Below, piece by piece: positions 1 through 8,566 of a stretch of 61,707 nt of DNA. This stretch comes from Thermodesulfovibrionia bacterium. Lineage in GTDB: Bacteria > Nitrospirota > Thermodesulfovibrionia > UBA6902. The position numbers and the translations under genes are program-made. Each line of letters opens with the position of its first letter. Positions within the stretch are counted from its first letter, which is position 1. The notes below the pieces were generated by a model. It was not told the DNA's origin, made no database searches, and saw nothing but the letters and a program-made list of their open reading frames with translations. The stretch covers positions 1 to 61,707 of the forward strand of contig CAMYND010000040.1 in NCBI GenBank assembly GCA_947259645.1. Reading direction: 5' to 3'.

Positions 1-299
1 AGGGCCAGCGGCTTTTCGACGTATACGTCTTTTCCGGAAAGAATCGCCTTCTTGACGAGATCGTAATGAGAAACCGCAGGGGCAGCGATTGCAATAGCCT
101 GTATTTCAGGATTTGCGATGATTTCTTCAATTGATGATGTATAGTTAATTTCCGGAAAACTTTTCCTGCGCTCTTCAATAATATTCCGGGATAAATCACA
201 TGCGGTATGAAGAACATCCATTTCATAAAGATTACGCAGAATGTTCTTTCCCCAGTATCCGAGCCCGATAAGACCTATGCATTTAGTTTGACTTTTCAT
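1..299 (-). CDS. Gfo/Idh/MocA-family NAD(P)-dependent oxidoreductase, partial (3' end outside window)
   Basis: The ATG at 297-299 opens a frame that stays open to the left edge, giving about 99 residues. The N-terminus has the Rossmann motif GLIGLGYWGKNILRN, followed by a strand ending in D (TACDLS). A later EKPLA motif contains the conserved Lys of this family. These features fit sugar-nucleotide oxidoreductases of the WlbA/WbpB kind, but the substrate-binding C-terminal domain is outside the window, so the substrate is unknown. It lies downstream of exopolysaccharide export genes on the same strand, which suggests a role in making an activated sugar for that polysaccharide. That role is inferred from context. 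Confidence 0.85.
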   Translation of the reverse strand, partial: MKSQTKCIGLIGLGYWGKNILRNLYEMDVLHTACDLSRNIIEERRKSFPEINYTSSIEEIIANPEIQAIAIAAPAVSHYDLVKKAILSGKDVYVEKPLA

Positions 300-424
300 T
301 TTATCCCAATCTTCTTTCTTGAATTTTATTGCTATTCACTGTAACGCTAATCTAGATCAATTATTAAAGATTCACACAATATACACAAAAAATGTAATGT
401 TTCGGATGACAAATGTTAATTTCT

Positions 425-1018
425 TTAATGGAAATAAACCATGTTCATTATACCTAAAAAGACAAGAAGGCCAAATAAAATTATAAGCAGAAATACAAGC
501 CTGGCCTTATTTTTGTTAGAATTGCTGTAAGGATATGAAGGTGGAATATTTGTTGAGTTCTCAATAGGTATCTCTTGACTGTACTGTTTATTTGCAATTT
601 TATTGTATGCCTCATGTATTCTTCTCGTCTGTATTCCGTTTTCGGACTTTTCCCTGTTTCTATCAGGATGAAAAATATGGAGAAGCTTATTGCGTCTGGA
701 CTTGATTTCTTCTAATGGCGCACTATCCGAAACACAAAGGGTAATGTAAGGATTAGAGTCTTTATGAGAAATTAAACGGTTAAAAATTAACAGGGATACC
801 CTTTTGAGATCATCAAGGGAGTATCCTAATTTACTGAGAACTGCATCGTCAGTATATTTATTATTGTGCAGTCCTATTAAGGTGTCAAATTTTCTTTCAG
901 CATCTTTATAAAGTTCATCGATAGTGAGGTTATCATTGACCTTTTTTATGAGTGCAGCTACGCTTAAAAGCCTGAAATCTATCTCGTTTATCGCCTCTGT
1001 ATTAAATTGTCCATCCAT
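425..1018 (-). CDS. J-domain-like protein with C-terminal membrane anchor
   Basis: The 197-residue protein has a short J-domain-like segment around residues 90-145. It includes the HPD tripeptide inside IFHPDRNRE and a helix IHEAYNKIA typical of the end of a J domain. A single hydrophobic segment near the C-terminus (about residues 172-194) would anchor it in the membrane, leaving the J domain probably in the cytoplasm. J domains stimulate the ATPase of a DnaK-type partner. The gene starts 31 bp downstream of the tyrosine autokinase gene on the same strand, so it may be co-transcribed with the polysaccharide genes. The first 85 residues match nothing I recognise, and the partner is unknown. 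Confidence 0.7.
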   Translation of the reverse strand: MDGQFNTEAINEIDFRLLSVAALIKKVNDNLTIDELYKDAERKFDTLIGLHNNKYTDDAVLSKLGYSLDDLKRVSLLIFNRLISHKDSNPYITLCVSDSAPLEEIKSRRNKLLHIFHPDRNREKSENGIQTRRIHEAYNKIANKQYSQEIPIENSTNIPPSYPYSNSNKNKARLVFLLIILFGLLVFLGIMNMVYFH

Positions 1019-1049
1019 ATTATTTATTGCAGATTACTCTATAGGTAAT

Positions 1050-3335
1050 TTATTTATTACTCAATTCTTTCCTGCTTCTGTTATTACTTAAGTAGGGAGC
1101 ATGATAGTAGTCCGAAGAGTAACTATATGTTTTATTAGTATTAACTCCATTCAGTATAATACCGATTGTATTTGCCTTTACACTATTCAATGCCTTACTT
1201 GTCTGGATTAAAGCATCAGCTGGAGTATTATTAGCTTTAACCACTACTATTACATAGTCTGCAATAGTTGAAAGAATCAGACTATCTGACATACCCAAAA
1301 CAGGTGCTGAATCGAATATAATGTAGTCATATGTCAGAGATAAAGCATCAACAAGTTCTTTCATGAGTGATGAATTTAAAAGTTCTGAAGGATTTGGTGG
1401 TACAGGCCCTGATGTGATAACATCAAGCCCGGCACATGGAGACTTATTTATCAATCTTTCGAAATCGGAATTGCCTGCTAGAAAAGAAGAAAGCCCGGTA
1501 GAATTATCAAGATTAAATAAAGTGTGAACATCGGCCCTTCTCAGGTCAGCATCTATAATAATTGCCTTTTCCTGTGAAGTCATAATACTCCTTGCAAGAC
1601 TTAATGAGATAATAGTTTTGCCGTCTTGTGTCATAGGGCTTGTGATAAGAATTTGTTTTGGCTGCTTTCCATTTGAAAATCGGATTCGGGTGCTCAAGTA
1701 TCTGAAAGCTTCTGAAAAAATTGCTGTGTCAAAGGCTATACTGCTGTTTGAGTTGTTATTACCGTTTGAGTCAGCGTTGATAAGTTTATCCGGGCTTGTT
1801 TTTATAGCGGGTATGTGACCAAGTACAGGAAGGGAGGATATCTTTTCTATGTCTTCATCAGTCTTTATAGAATTATCAAAATACTCGGCAAAGAAAGCAA
1901 GAAACACGCCGCCAAAAAGACCGAATATCAACGATAACCCTAAATTAAAAGCTGTCCTTGGTTTAAACGGGGCCCGTGGAATCTGTGCTTTGTCAAGTAC
2001 CTGGACATCACTTTCAGTCAGAGCAGCACTTATGTCAACTTCTTTAAGTCTCTGAAGAAGTGTGCTATAAAGTTCTCTGTTTGTTTCCACTTCACGTTTC
2101 AATACCTGGAAATTGATCATGCTTTGTTGAAAAGTAGTGACCTCCTCACGAAGTTTTGCTATAGCGGAAGATAAAAGATTCTCTTTTTTCAATGCGAGTC
2201 TATAATCTGTATGGAGAGAATTAATAATTTTCTGTTCTTCAGCTTCTATTCTTTTCTTGAGCCTTTCTATCTGATCTTTGAGGCGAATCATTTTAGGATA
2301 CTCAGGTTTGTGTATTTTCAGTAAATTAAAATACTCTGATTCCAACTTAGCATAATCCATTGTCAGCGATCGTATCATGCTGTTCTGGAGAACAACGCTG
2401 TAGTCAATGCCGGATTTATTTACTTCCTCATAAATTGACTCCCGTGAAATTCTTTCCGAAGTTGCCAGATTCAGTTCCTGTGATAGATTTGTAAATTTCT
2501 GACTAAGAATATTTTCGTAATCTTCATCATTTCTGGTATAAAGAAATTTGCTTTTTGCCACATATTCATTAAGCTGCTCTTCAGAGGCCTGTAGTCGGGC
2601 TCCCATATCTTCGACTTCTTTTTTGAGTCTTATCCCTCCCAGTTGGGTAGGTTTGAGTTTATTTTCTTCAGTAAAATTTACATATTCATCAGCTATTTTA
2701 TTGGCAGCATTTGCGGCGAATACAGGATCTTCTGAAATAAAGTTAATATTTACGAGTCGAGATTTCTTAATAGGCTGAATTTCTAAGCCATTTAAAATGG
2801 TGCCGACTGAAACACGTCTCGTTTCATCTGTTATTGGCGTTTCTTTGTTTATTTCTCGTGATATGGACAGTAAACCGGTTATATAATGCACGGAAATTTT
2901 GGGTTCAGAAGGCCGAGGAGGATTCAGAAAAGGACGTCTTGTTGCAACCCTGTCTGCAAGACTCCGACTCTTCAAAACATTATATTCTGTTTCTAATTCA
3001 TAGCCCTCTCGATATACATCTTCGAACTGAACTAATCTAGTTTTACCACTTTTCAGCTTAATGGTCGTTGATGCTTTATATAAGGGCTTCATGAAAAATG
3101 TTGCAACCATTGCGGTAATAACAACGGACGTCAAAAACACAATAACAATCCATTTTCTTCTAAATATTACGTTCAGATAATCCCTCAGATGTACCTGCCT
3201 CTCTTTGTCTTTATAGTAGGACCTTGAGATGTCAGGGGCTGTAAATTCCTTCTGAACCACAGGCTCCTTCTTCATAGAAGGCGATTCAGCTCTCAATTTC
3301 ATCGCCTTATCCAAACTTTTTTCAATTCTGCTCAC
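1050..3335 (-). CDS. polysaccharide co-polymerase / BY-type tyrosine autokinase (Wzc-like)
   Basis: The 761-residue protein has the full Wzc layout. A Wzz-type N-terminus has a membrane segment near residues 63-82 and a long coiled-coil periplasmic region (about 230-450). A second membrane segment follows near 465-485 (GLSLIFGLFGGVFLAFFAEY). The C-terminal cytoplasmic kinase carries Walker A ITSPMTQDGKT, Walker A' KAIIIDADLRR and Walker B IIFDSAPVLG. The tail has the expected tyrosine cluster (YSYSSDYYHAPY) used for autophosphorylation. Such proteins control chain length and export of capsular or exopolysaccharide together with a Wza-type porin, and that gene is directly upstream. Fusion of both parts is the usual proteobacterial form. 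Confidence 0.93.
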   Translation of the reverse strand: MSRIEKSLDKAMKLRAESPSMKKEPVVQKEFTAPDISRSYYKDKERQVHLRDYLNVIFRRKWIVIVFLTSVVITAMVATFFMKPLYKASTTIKLKSGKTRLVQFEDVYREGYELETEYNVLKSRSLADRVATRRPFLNPPRPSEPKISVHYITGLLSISREINKETPITDETRRVSVGTILNGLEIQPIKKSRLVNINFISEDPVFAANAANKIADEYVNFTEENKLKPTQLGGIRLKKEVEDMGARLQASEEQLNEYVAKSKFLYTRNDEDYENILSQKFTNLSQELNLATSERISRESIYEEVNKSGIDYSVVLQNSMIRSLTMDYAKLESEYFNLLKIHKPEYPKMIRLKDQIERLKKRIEAEEQKIINSLHTDYRLALKKENLLSSAIAKLREEVTTFQQSMINFQVLKREVETNRELYSTLLQRLKEVDISAALTESDVQVLDKAQIPRAPFKPRTAFNLGLSLIFGLFGGVFLAFFAEYFDNSIKTDEDIEKISSLPVLGHIPAIKTSPDKLINADSNGNNNSNSSIAFDTAIFSEAFRYLSTRIRFSNGKQPKQILITSPMTQDGKTIISLSLARSIMTSQEKAIIIDADLRRADVHTLFNLDNSTGLSSFLAGNSDFERLINKSPCAGLDVITSGPVPPNPSELLNSSLMKELVDALSLTYDYIIFDSAPVLGMSDSLILSTIADYVIVVVKANNTPADALIQTSKALNSVKANTIGIILNGVNTNKTYSYSSDYYHAPYLSNNRSRKELSNK

Positions 3336-3408
3336 GTAATTTCTCCATTAATTAATCTGTTTACTGTATGCTTTAGCCAAAAATTGACATGCCTTTAGCC
3401 GTGTCAAT

Positions 3409-4464
3409 CTATAATCCTCCACTTAGACTGACAGATCCAATTCTAGTTACTCCGCTTATTGACCGAATAAATTTTATAAAGGGACTTTCCGGCACAATGA
3501 TAATATCTTTGTCCCTCAGGATAACGTCCGGCGCCTTTTGTGCCAATATGTCATCGTAATCTACAGGGATAACATCTCTTTTTTCTTTCCCGGTGTCTCT
3601 ATATACTTTAACCTCGCTCTTGATGGCTGTCTCACTAAACCCTTTTGCCAGACTAATAACCTGCGTTAGAGAGATATTTCCTGATACAGGGAATGAGCCG
3701 GGTGACCTGACTGCGCCGTCAACAAACAATATACCTCCCACAGAGAAATGAATTACATCTCCGGCAAAGACCGGGACATTTAGCTCTGCGTTTCCTTTAA
3801 CCAGTAATTCATCAAGATTAATGATAATAGTTTCACTCCCTCTTCTCACATAACCTATCTCCCCGGCATTTTCGGAAAGCCCCCCTGATAAAGACAGTAA
3901 ATCAAGTAAATAGTTTTGACTTCTTACGGTATGAACTTTAGGTGACTTGACTGCTCCCAGTACCGTGATCTTCTGGCTTCTGTATTCCTTTATGAATATG
4001 CTGACTACCGGCTCCTGAAGGTATGGCTCATATCTTTTATTTATTTCCGTTTCGAGCTCACGAGCAGTAAGCCCTGACGCTTTTATCTTTCCGGCAAGGG
4101 GCAGTTTGATAAACCCGCTGGCGCTGATTCTTAGCGTCCGTTTTAATTCAGCAACCTGATACACATCTATGTCAATAAGGTCCCCGGAACCAATTATGTA
4201 ATCACCCTTATATGAATTGCTTACAGAATCTGAAATCAATGAATCGTTAGTTACCACTGAAGAGGAATTCTCTAATAATAGTGTGTTATCAATCTCATTT
4301 TGAGTTAAAGCATCAGGAGATGGCACTGACAGTGACGAAGGCTTTACTGCTTCTCGTCCACCGCATGAAACCAGGATAACGCTGGTAATGATTACAACAA
4401 CGCATCGCAGCAGCATTGAGGGTGTAGAAGATAACAATGGACTTGTGAAATTTCTCTCTTTCAT
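3409..4464 (-). CDS. polysaccharide export outer-membrane lipoprotein (Wza-like, SLBB repeats)
   Basis: The 351-residue protein begins with a lipoprotein signal: a hydrophobic stretch ending VILVSCGG, with Cys at about residue 34. The Poly_export domain follows (GDYIIGSGDLIDIDVYQV, around residues 90-165), then two SLBB-type ligand-binding folds (IKEYRSQKITVLGAVKSP and GGILFVDGAVRSPG). Wza-family proteins form the outer-membrane channel that exports polysaccharide in concert with a Wzc kinase. Here the kinase gene starts about 70 bp downstream on the same strand. The long AT-rich region upstream presumably holds the promoter of this operon. Confidence 0.93.
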   Translation of the reverse strand: MKERNFTSPLLSSTPSMLLRCVVVIITSVILVSCGGREAVKPSSLSVPSPDALTQNEIDNTLLLENSSSVVTNDSLISDSVSNSYKGDYIIGSGDLIDIDVYQVAELKRTLRISASGFIKLPLAGKIKASGLTARELETEINKRYEPYLQEPVVSIFIKEYRSQKITVLGAVKSPKVHTVRSQNYLLDLLSLSGGLSENAGEIGYVRRGSETIIINLDELLVKGNAELNVPVFAGDVIHFSVGGILFVDGAVRSPGSFPVSGNISLTQVISLAKGFSETAIKSEVKVYRDTGKEKRDVIPVDYDDILAQKAPDVILRDKDIIIVPESPFIKFIRSISGVTRIGSVSLSGGL

Positions 4465-5417
4465 TTTATGCCTGCGGATGGAGTTTGCAGTGTATACCCA
4501 TATTATATGCCATAATTGATGGAAGAATATATAAAAAGATACTGCTCCGCCCTCTCAGATACATTTTCAGCAACCGGGGGGTATTACTTTTCACTTTTTT
4601 TGAAAGATTAAAATTATGAAAACTTAATATTTGTTAATCAAAATGCCTTAATAGAAATAAAATAAGGGCAAATATCGTTTTAGTCAAGGTAATTATTTGC
4701 ATATTGTTTTTGTTGACGCCACATAAATATGCAATATCTATGCCAAATCTCAATAGTAAATTCTAACATCTTTAATTAACGTAAAACTGATCAAAGAATA
4801 ATATTGATACTGTTAATTATATTTGTTTTTAGTGTAAATAAAAGCGACACCATGCTAGGGATTCCGACATTCCAGTATGTATATACGTAACAGTTCCCAC
4901 CCACAAGCACATAGTATATCATGGAGCGGTCTGTTTAAGCACCTGCTCCTATTTTATTATAAATCGCTTATAAGTGTTGTAAGTGCAGGGAATTCCCACC
5001 AGCATACCGCACCAGACAGTAAATCTGCCTATTATCCCTCTTACACATTACATACATTTATGATTAGGCTGATCTTTATTCTCTTCATGAAGGGTGTTAT
5101 CTATCTATTTTCAGTTATTGCATTATATTAAAGCATAAATTTATTTATTTAATGATTCCAATATCACATGAGATGCTGCATTCGTCAATGGCATACATAT
5201 TTCTCAAATCAAAGATTCTGATGGAAAGGGATTTTTCATCTGTATGTTTCCATGACATACTTTATCAACATGTAATAAAACCTGAGACTGCTACGCATGA
5301 TTCAATAGAAGATTGTCAGAGTGTAGGAAGTACAGGTTGAAGATTTTAAAGTATTGCCGTACATTAGAGGTGGATTTTTGTTTCCCGAACGAATTTGAAC
5401 TGAATGAGACTGAAATA
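4465..5417. other. long AT-rich intergenic region between divergent genes
   Basis: About 950 bp separate the divergent polysaccharide operon and the muramidase gene. The sequence is strongly AT-rich. The open frames inside it (for example 4877-5131 on plus) have no recognisable domains and unnatural composition, so I do not call them genes. It most likely holds promoters for both directions. I found no convincing operator or riboswitch by eye. Confidence 0.6.
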
Positions 5418-6632
5418 ATGAGGAATATAGTGAAAAATAGTGTGCAAACTGGACTGGATACATTAATAAAATGCTGGCCAAAGGTATTAAATGGCTCACG
5501 GGTGGGGCTCCTTGTCCATCCTGCATCGGTGAACACTAAAATGGAACATTCAGTGGATGTCATGCTCAAATATAAGAGTCTAAAAATAAAAGCATTATTC
5601 GGTCCTCAGCACGGAATTCGGGGAGAAACGCAGGATAACATGATTGAGTGGAAAGGCTTCAGGGACCGGAAAACAGGGATTCCGGTATATAGCCTCTACA
5701 GTGAGCGACGAAAACCAAACTCGTCCATGTTAAGGGATATAGATGTGATGGTTATTGACCTGCAGGATGTGGGAGCGCGTTACTACACCTTTATCTGGAC
5801 CATGCAGCTTTGTATGCAGGCATGTGCTGAAGCGGGAAAATCTATCGTTATATTGGACAGACCAAATCCAATAGGTGGAAAAATGACGGAAGGTCCTGTG
5901 CTTGATATGATTTATTCGTCATTTGTCGGAATGAGCCCGCTTCCTGTCAGGCATGGGATGACAATCGGGGAGATCGGGAATTACCTGAGAAATGAATTCT
6001 ACCCATCTCTGGATTTCCATGTCATTCCGATGAAGGGATGGAACAGGAAACAGTGGTTTGATGATACGCACCTTCCCTGGGTGTTGCCGTCTCCTAATAT
6101 GCCAACACTGGAAACAGCTACTGTATACCCGGGAATCTGTCTGTTGGAGGGAACGAACCTGAGTGAGGGGCGGGGCACGACGCGACCTTTTGAAATATTC
6201 GGGGCTCCTTTTGTTAAACCAGATCTTCTTGCACAAGAGCTGAATGGGCTTGATCTGCCGGGAGTTTTATTCCGGCCCATCTATTTTCAGCCGGCATTTC
6301 AGAAACATGCCGGAAAACTGTGCGGTGGCGCGCAGATACATATTAAAAACAGGGATAGATTTAAGCCCTTTAAGACGGGAGTGGCGGTTTTAAGTGTCAT
6401 TCACCGTTTGTATCCTGAAAAATTCAGATGGAAAAAACCTCCATATGAATATGAACAAAAGAAAATGCCTATTGATATCCTTGCCGGCACTGACAGGCTG
6501 AGAAAGGATATTGAGTCTGGAAAATCAGTTGACGCTATGGAGAAATGGTGGAATGACCAGCGCCTGGTCTTCAACAGGAGCATAAGAAAAAAATATTTGC
6601 ATCCCCAAGCCACTGCTGCCAATTCTGAATAA
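5418..6632 (+). CDS. namZ: exo-beta-N-acetylmuramidase NamZ-like (DUF1343, GH171)
   Basis: The protein resembles the DUF1343 family, whose studied member NamZ removes terminal MurNAc from peptidoglycan fragments. Diagnostic stretches are GSRVGLLVHPASV, the core motif FGPQHGIRGE, MVIDLQDVGARYYTF and ILDRPNPIGG. The ATG at 5418 gives 404 residues, close to family length; the frame is open from 5313, but the extra leader is not family-like. I see no strong ribosome binding site and no clear signal peptide. The natural C-terminus probably ended soon after SIRKKYL. The last residues (HPQATAANSE) appear to be read through DNA that belongs to the next gene in another frame, so this 3' end sits at a deletion junction. 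The next gene encodes MurNAc salvage functions. Confidence 0.85.
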   Translation: MRNIVKNSVQTGLDTLIKCWPKVLNGSRVGLLVHPASVNTKMEHSVDVMLKYKSLKIKALFGPQHGIRGETQDNMIEWKGFRDRKTGIPVYSLYSERRKPNSSMLRDIDVMVIDLQDVGARYYTFIWTMQLCMQACAEAGKSIVILDRPNPIGGKMTEGPVLDMIYSSFVGMSPLPVRHGMTIGEIGNYLRNEFYPSLDFHVIPMKGWNRKQWFDDTHLPWVLPSPNMPTLETATVYPGICLLEGTNLSEGRGTTRPFEIFGAPFVKPDLLAQELNGLDLPGVLFRPIYFQPAFQKHAGKLCGGAQIHIKNRDRFKPFKTGVAVLSVIHRLYPEKFRWKKPPYEYEQKKMPIDILAGTDRLRKDIESGKSVDAMEKWWNDQRLVFNRSIRKKYLHPQATAANSE

Positions 6633-6714
6633 ACCTGTTCTTCAGCATATTCTTGATAAAGTAGAAAGCCTTTCTTTCAACAAAATCGGCATCAATCTCC
6701 ATTATAAGAAAGAG

Positions 6715-8433
6715 ATGATCCAGGAATGGCTTGCCAGCTGCGAGTTAAATAATAAAATTACAACATTTCCGGAAAGTGAGATTCTGGGTACCGGGGGGGC
6801 ATTAAAAAATGCCGAAAAATTACTGGAAGAAAGAACATTCCTTGTTCACAATTCAGACATCCTCTCTGACATTGATCTGGATAAATTAATTAAGCATCAC
6901 CTGCAGTCGAAGAGCATGGTAACCCTTGCTGTCCATAACTATCCTAAATTTAACAGTCTTGTTGTTGATGGAAAAGGTTTTTTGAAAGGTTTTATCAGTA
7001 GTGAACGGCTGTCCGGCAATGACCGGAAAATGGCGTACACCGGGATCGCTGTTTATGATCCGGAGTTCCTGAATTCCCTGCCTGAAGGCGTATCCAGTGT
7101 TGTGGATGCATGGCTTGATGCCATTTCCGCTGGACATAAGATCAAAACATTTGATGTTTCGGGATGCTCCTGGAATGATATTGGAACTCCGTCTGCGTAT
7201 GCATCTGCAGTTTTTGACAAGCTGCGCTCTGAAGGGGAGGTTGTTCATGTTCACACTTCAATTAATAACTGCAGTGAGATTGATCTGAAGGGGTATGTTG
7301 TCATTGGTAAAGGGAGCTTTCTGGAAAAAGGGGTATCACTGAAAAACTGTATCCTCATGCCCGACAGCACCGTAGGGGCAATTCATGAATTGCCCTTACA
7401 ACATTTTGAAAATTGCATTATCGGACCAGATTACAAGATTGATTTAAATGCAGCGGATATCCTTGAACTGTCTGAGGAGGGCAGGCAGTTAATCGGAACA
7501 GGAGGATCAGACAGACGATACTACAGAGTGAATGATGGAAATAGATCCGCAGTACTAATGCAGTGTAAAAAAGATGACCCTGATTTTGTCAGGCACCTGG
7601 AATATTCAGAATTTTTAAAAAGTTGTGCAGTTCCTGTTCCTGAGCTGATCAGGATAGTGTCTGGAAGCACGCAGGCTATATTTGAGGATGCCGGAGACAT
7701 TTCACTTTACAGTTACCTTCAATGTCCCCGCCAAAAAAATGATTTAGAAAATGTATATAGACAAATTATGAAAGAATTAACTCTGCTTCATGCAAAAGCA
7801 ACGGAGCGGGTTTCTGAATGTCCGATTCTTGAGGAACGGATATTTGATTATGATCATTTCCGCTGGGAAACAGAATATTTCATGGAACGCTTTGTAGAAG
7901 GGGTAAGAAGAATAGGGGGGGCAGACACCCCTGCCCTGAAAAAAGAGTTTCATAATCTCGCAATGAAGGCGGATTCCTATCCAAAGACAATTATACACAG
8001 GGACTTTCAATCCCAGAACATTATGATGATAAGTGGCGGAGGGCTGAGAGTGCTGGATTATCAAGGTGCACGGATTGGTCCGCCTGCGTATGATGTTGCA
8101 TCTCTGTTGTGGGATCCCTATTACCGCCTTGAAGATAGCATGAGAGAGCAGGTACTGGATTATTATGTCGAGGGAATGATGCATGCAGCTGACGGCACAT
8201 TTAATCAGAATGCATTCAGGGAATCACTGATTACGTGCCGCCTTCAACGGCATATGCAGGCGCTCGGTGCATATGGATTCCTCGCCACTGCAAAAGGAAA
8301 GAAATACTTTATGAAATATGTTCCTGAGGGCCTAAGATTGCTCAAGGCGGAGATCTCCCTGACAAAAGACGAGTATCCGGAATTGTATAATCTGACTACT
8401 CAGCTCGAGTATGAGCAGGAGCAAATCAAATAA
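6715..8433 (+). CDS. MurU-AmgK type fusion: nucleotidyltransferase plus sugar 1-kinase, 5'-truncated
   Basis: From the first in-frame ATG this is 572 residues. Residues 1-180 are the rear two thirds of a sugar-1-phosphate nucleotidyltransferase (GTGGALKNAEKLL, HNSDILSDIDL, GCSWNDIGTP). Residues 180-240 are short beta-helix turns. Residues 255-560 are an aminoglycoside-phosphotransferase-like kinase with HRDFQSQN (near 427) and VLDYQGARIG (near 445). This matches MurU (MurNAc-1-P uridylyltransferase) joined to AmgK (anomeric MurNAc/GlcNAc kinase) of the MurNAc salvage route, and a MurNAc-releasing NamZ gene precedes it. The reading frame with clear homology starts earlier, at about 6601 (PKPLLPILNKPVLQHIL). 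The nucleotide-binding start (GxGTRLRP) is absent, with an in-frame stop at 6583-6585, so the uridylyltransferase half is probably dead while the kinase looks intact. Substrate assignment is inference. Confidence 0.75.
   Translation: MIQEWLASCELNNKITTFPESEILGTGGALKNAEKLLEERTFLVHNSDILSDIDLDKLIKHHLQSKSMVTLAVHNYPKFNSLVVDGKGFLKGFISSERLSGNDRKMAYTGIAVYDPEFLNSLPEGVSSVVDAWLDAISAGHKIKTFDVSGCSWNDIGTPSAYASAVFDKLRSEGEVVHVHTSINNCSEIDLKGYVVIGKGSFLEKGVSLKNCILMPDSTVGAIHELPLQHFENCIIGPDYKIDLNAADILELSEEGRQLIGTGGSDRRYYRVNDGNRSAVLMQCKKDDPDFVRHLEYSEFLKSCAVPVPELIRIVSGSTQAIFEDAGDISLYSYLQCPRQKNDLENVYRQIMKELTLLHAKATERVSECPILEERIFDYDHFRWETEYFMERFVEGVRRIGGADTPALKKEFHNLAMKADSYPKTIIHRDFQSQNIMMISGGGLRVLDYQGARIGPPAYDVASLLWDPYYRLEDSMREQVLDYYVEGMMHAADGTFNQNAFRESLITCRLQRHMQALGAYGFLATAKGKKYFMKYVPEGLRLLKAEISLTKDEYPELYNLTTQLEYEQEQIK
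7372..7399. repeat. 28-bp palindromic element inserted in the MurU-AmgK reading frame
   Basis: The 28 bp form an inverted repeat (GTAGGGGCAATTC...GAATTGCCCTTAC) that is perfect except for one pair. It belongs to the same GTA(G/A)GGGC...GCCC(C/T)TAC family as the elements at 36353, 38106 and 38946. Here it lies inside a coding region, in frame, and encodes VGAIHELPL between the beta-helix turns and the kinase domain. Confidence 0.8.
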
Positions 8434-8566
8434 TCTCCACAAAGTTATAGGAGAAGGCGTTCAATTTCAATAATTTTCAATGAGCTTATAAGAGGCAAAT
8501 AAAAAGTTGCGGCCTAATATCATATACATTATACTGAACTTATATTTTATGCGAGGTAATAGTATC

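Noticed and set aside
4877-5340. Small plus-strand frames upstream of namZ
   Set aside because: No ribosome binding site, no recognisable family and composition typical of AT-rich intergenic DNA.
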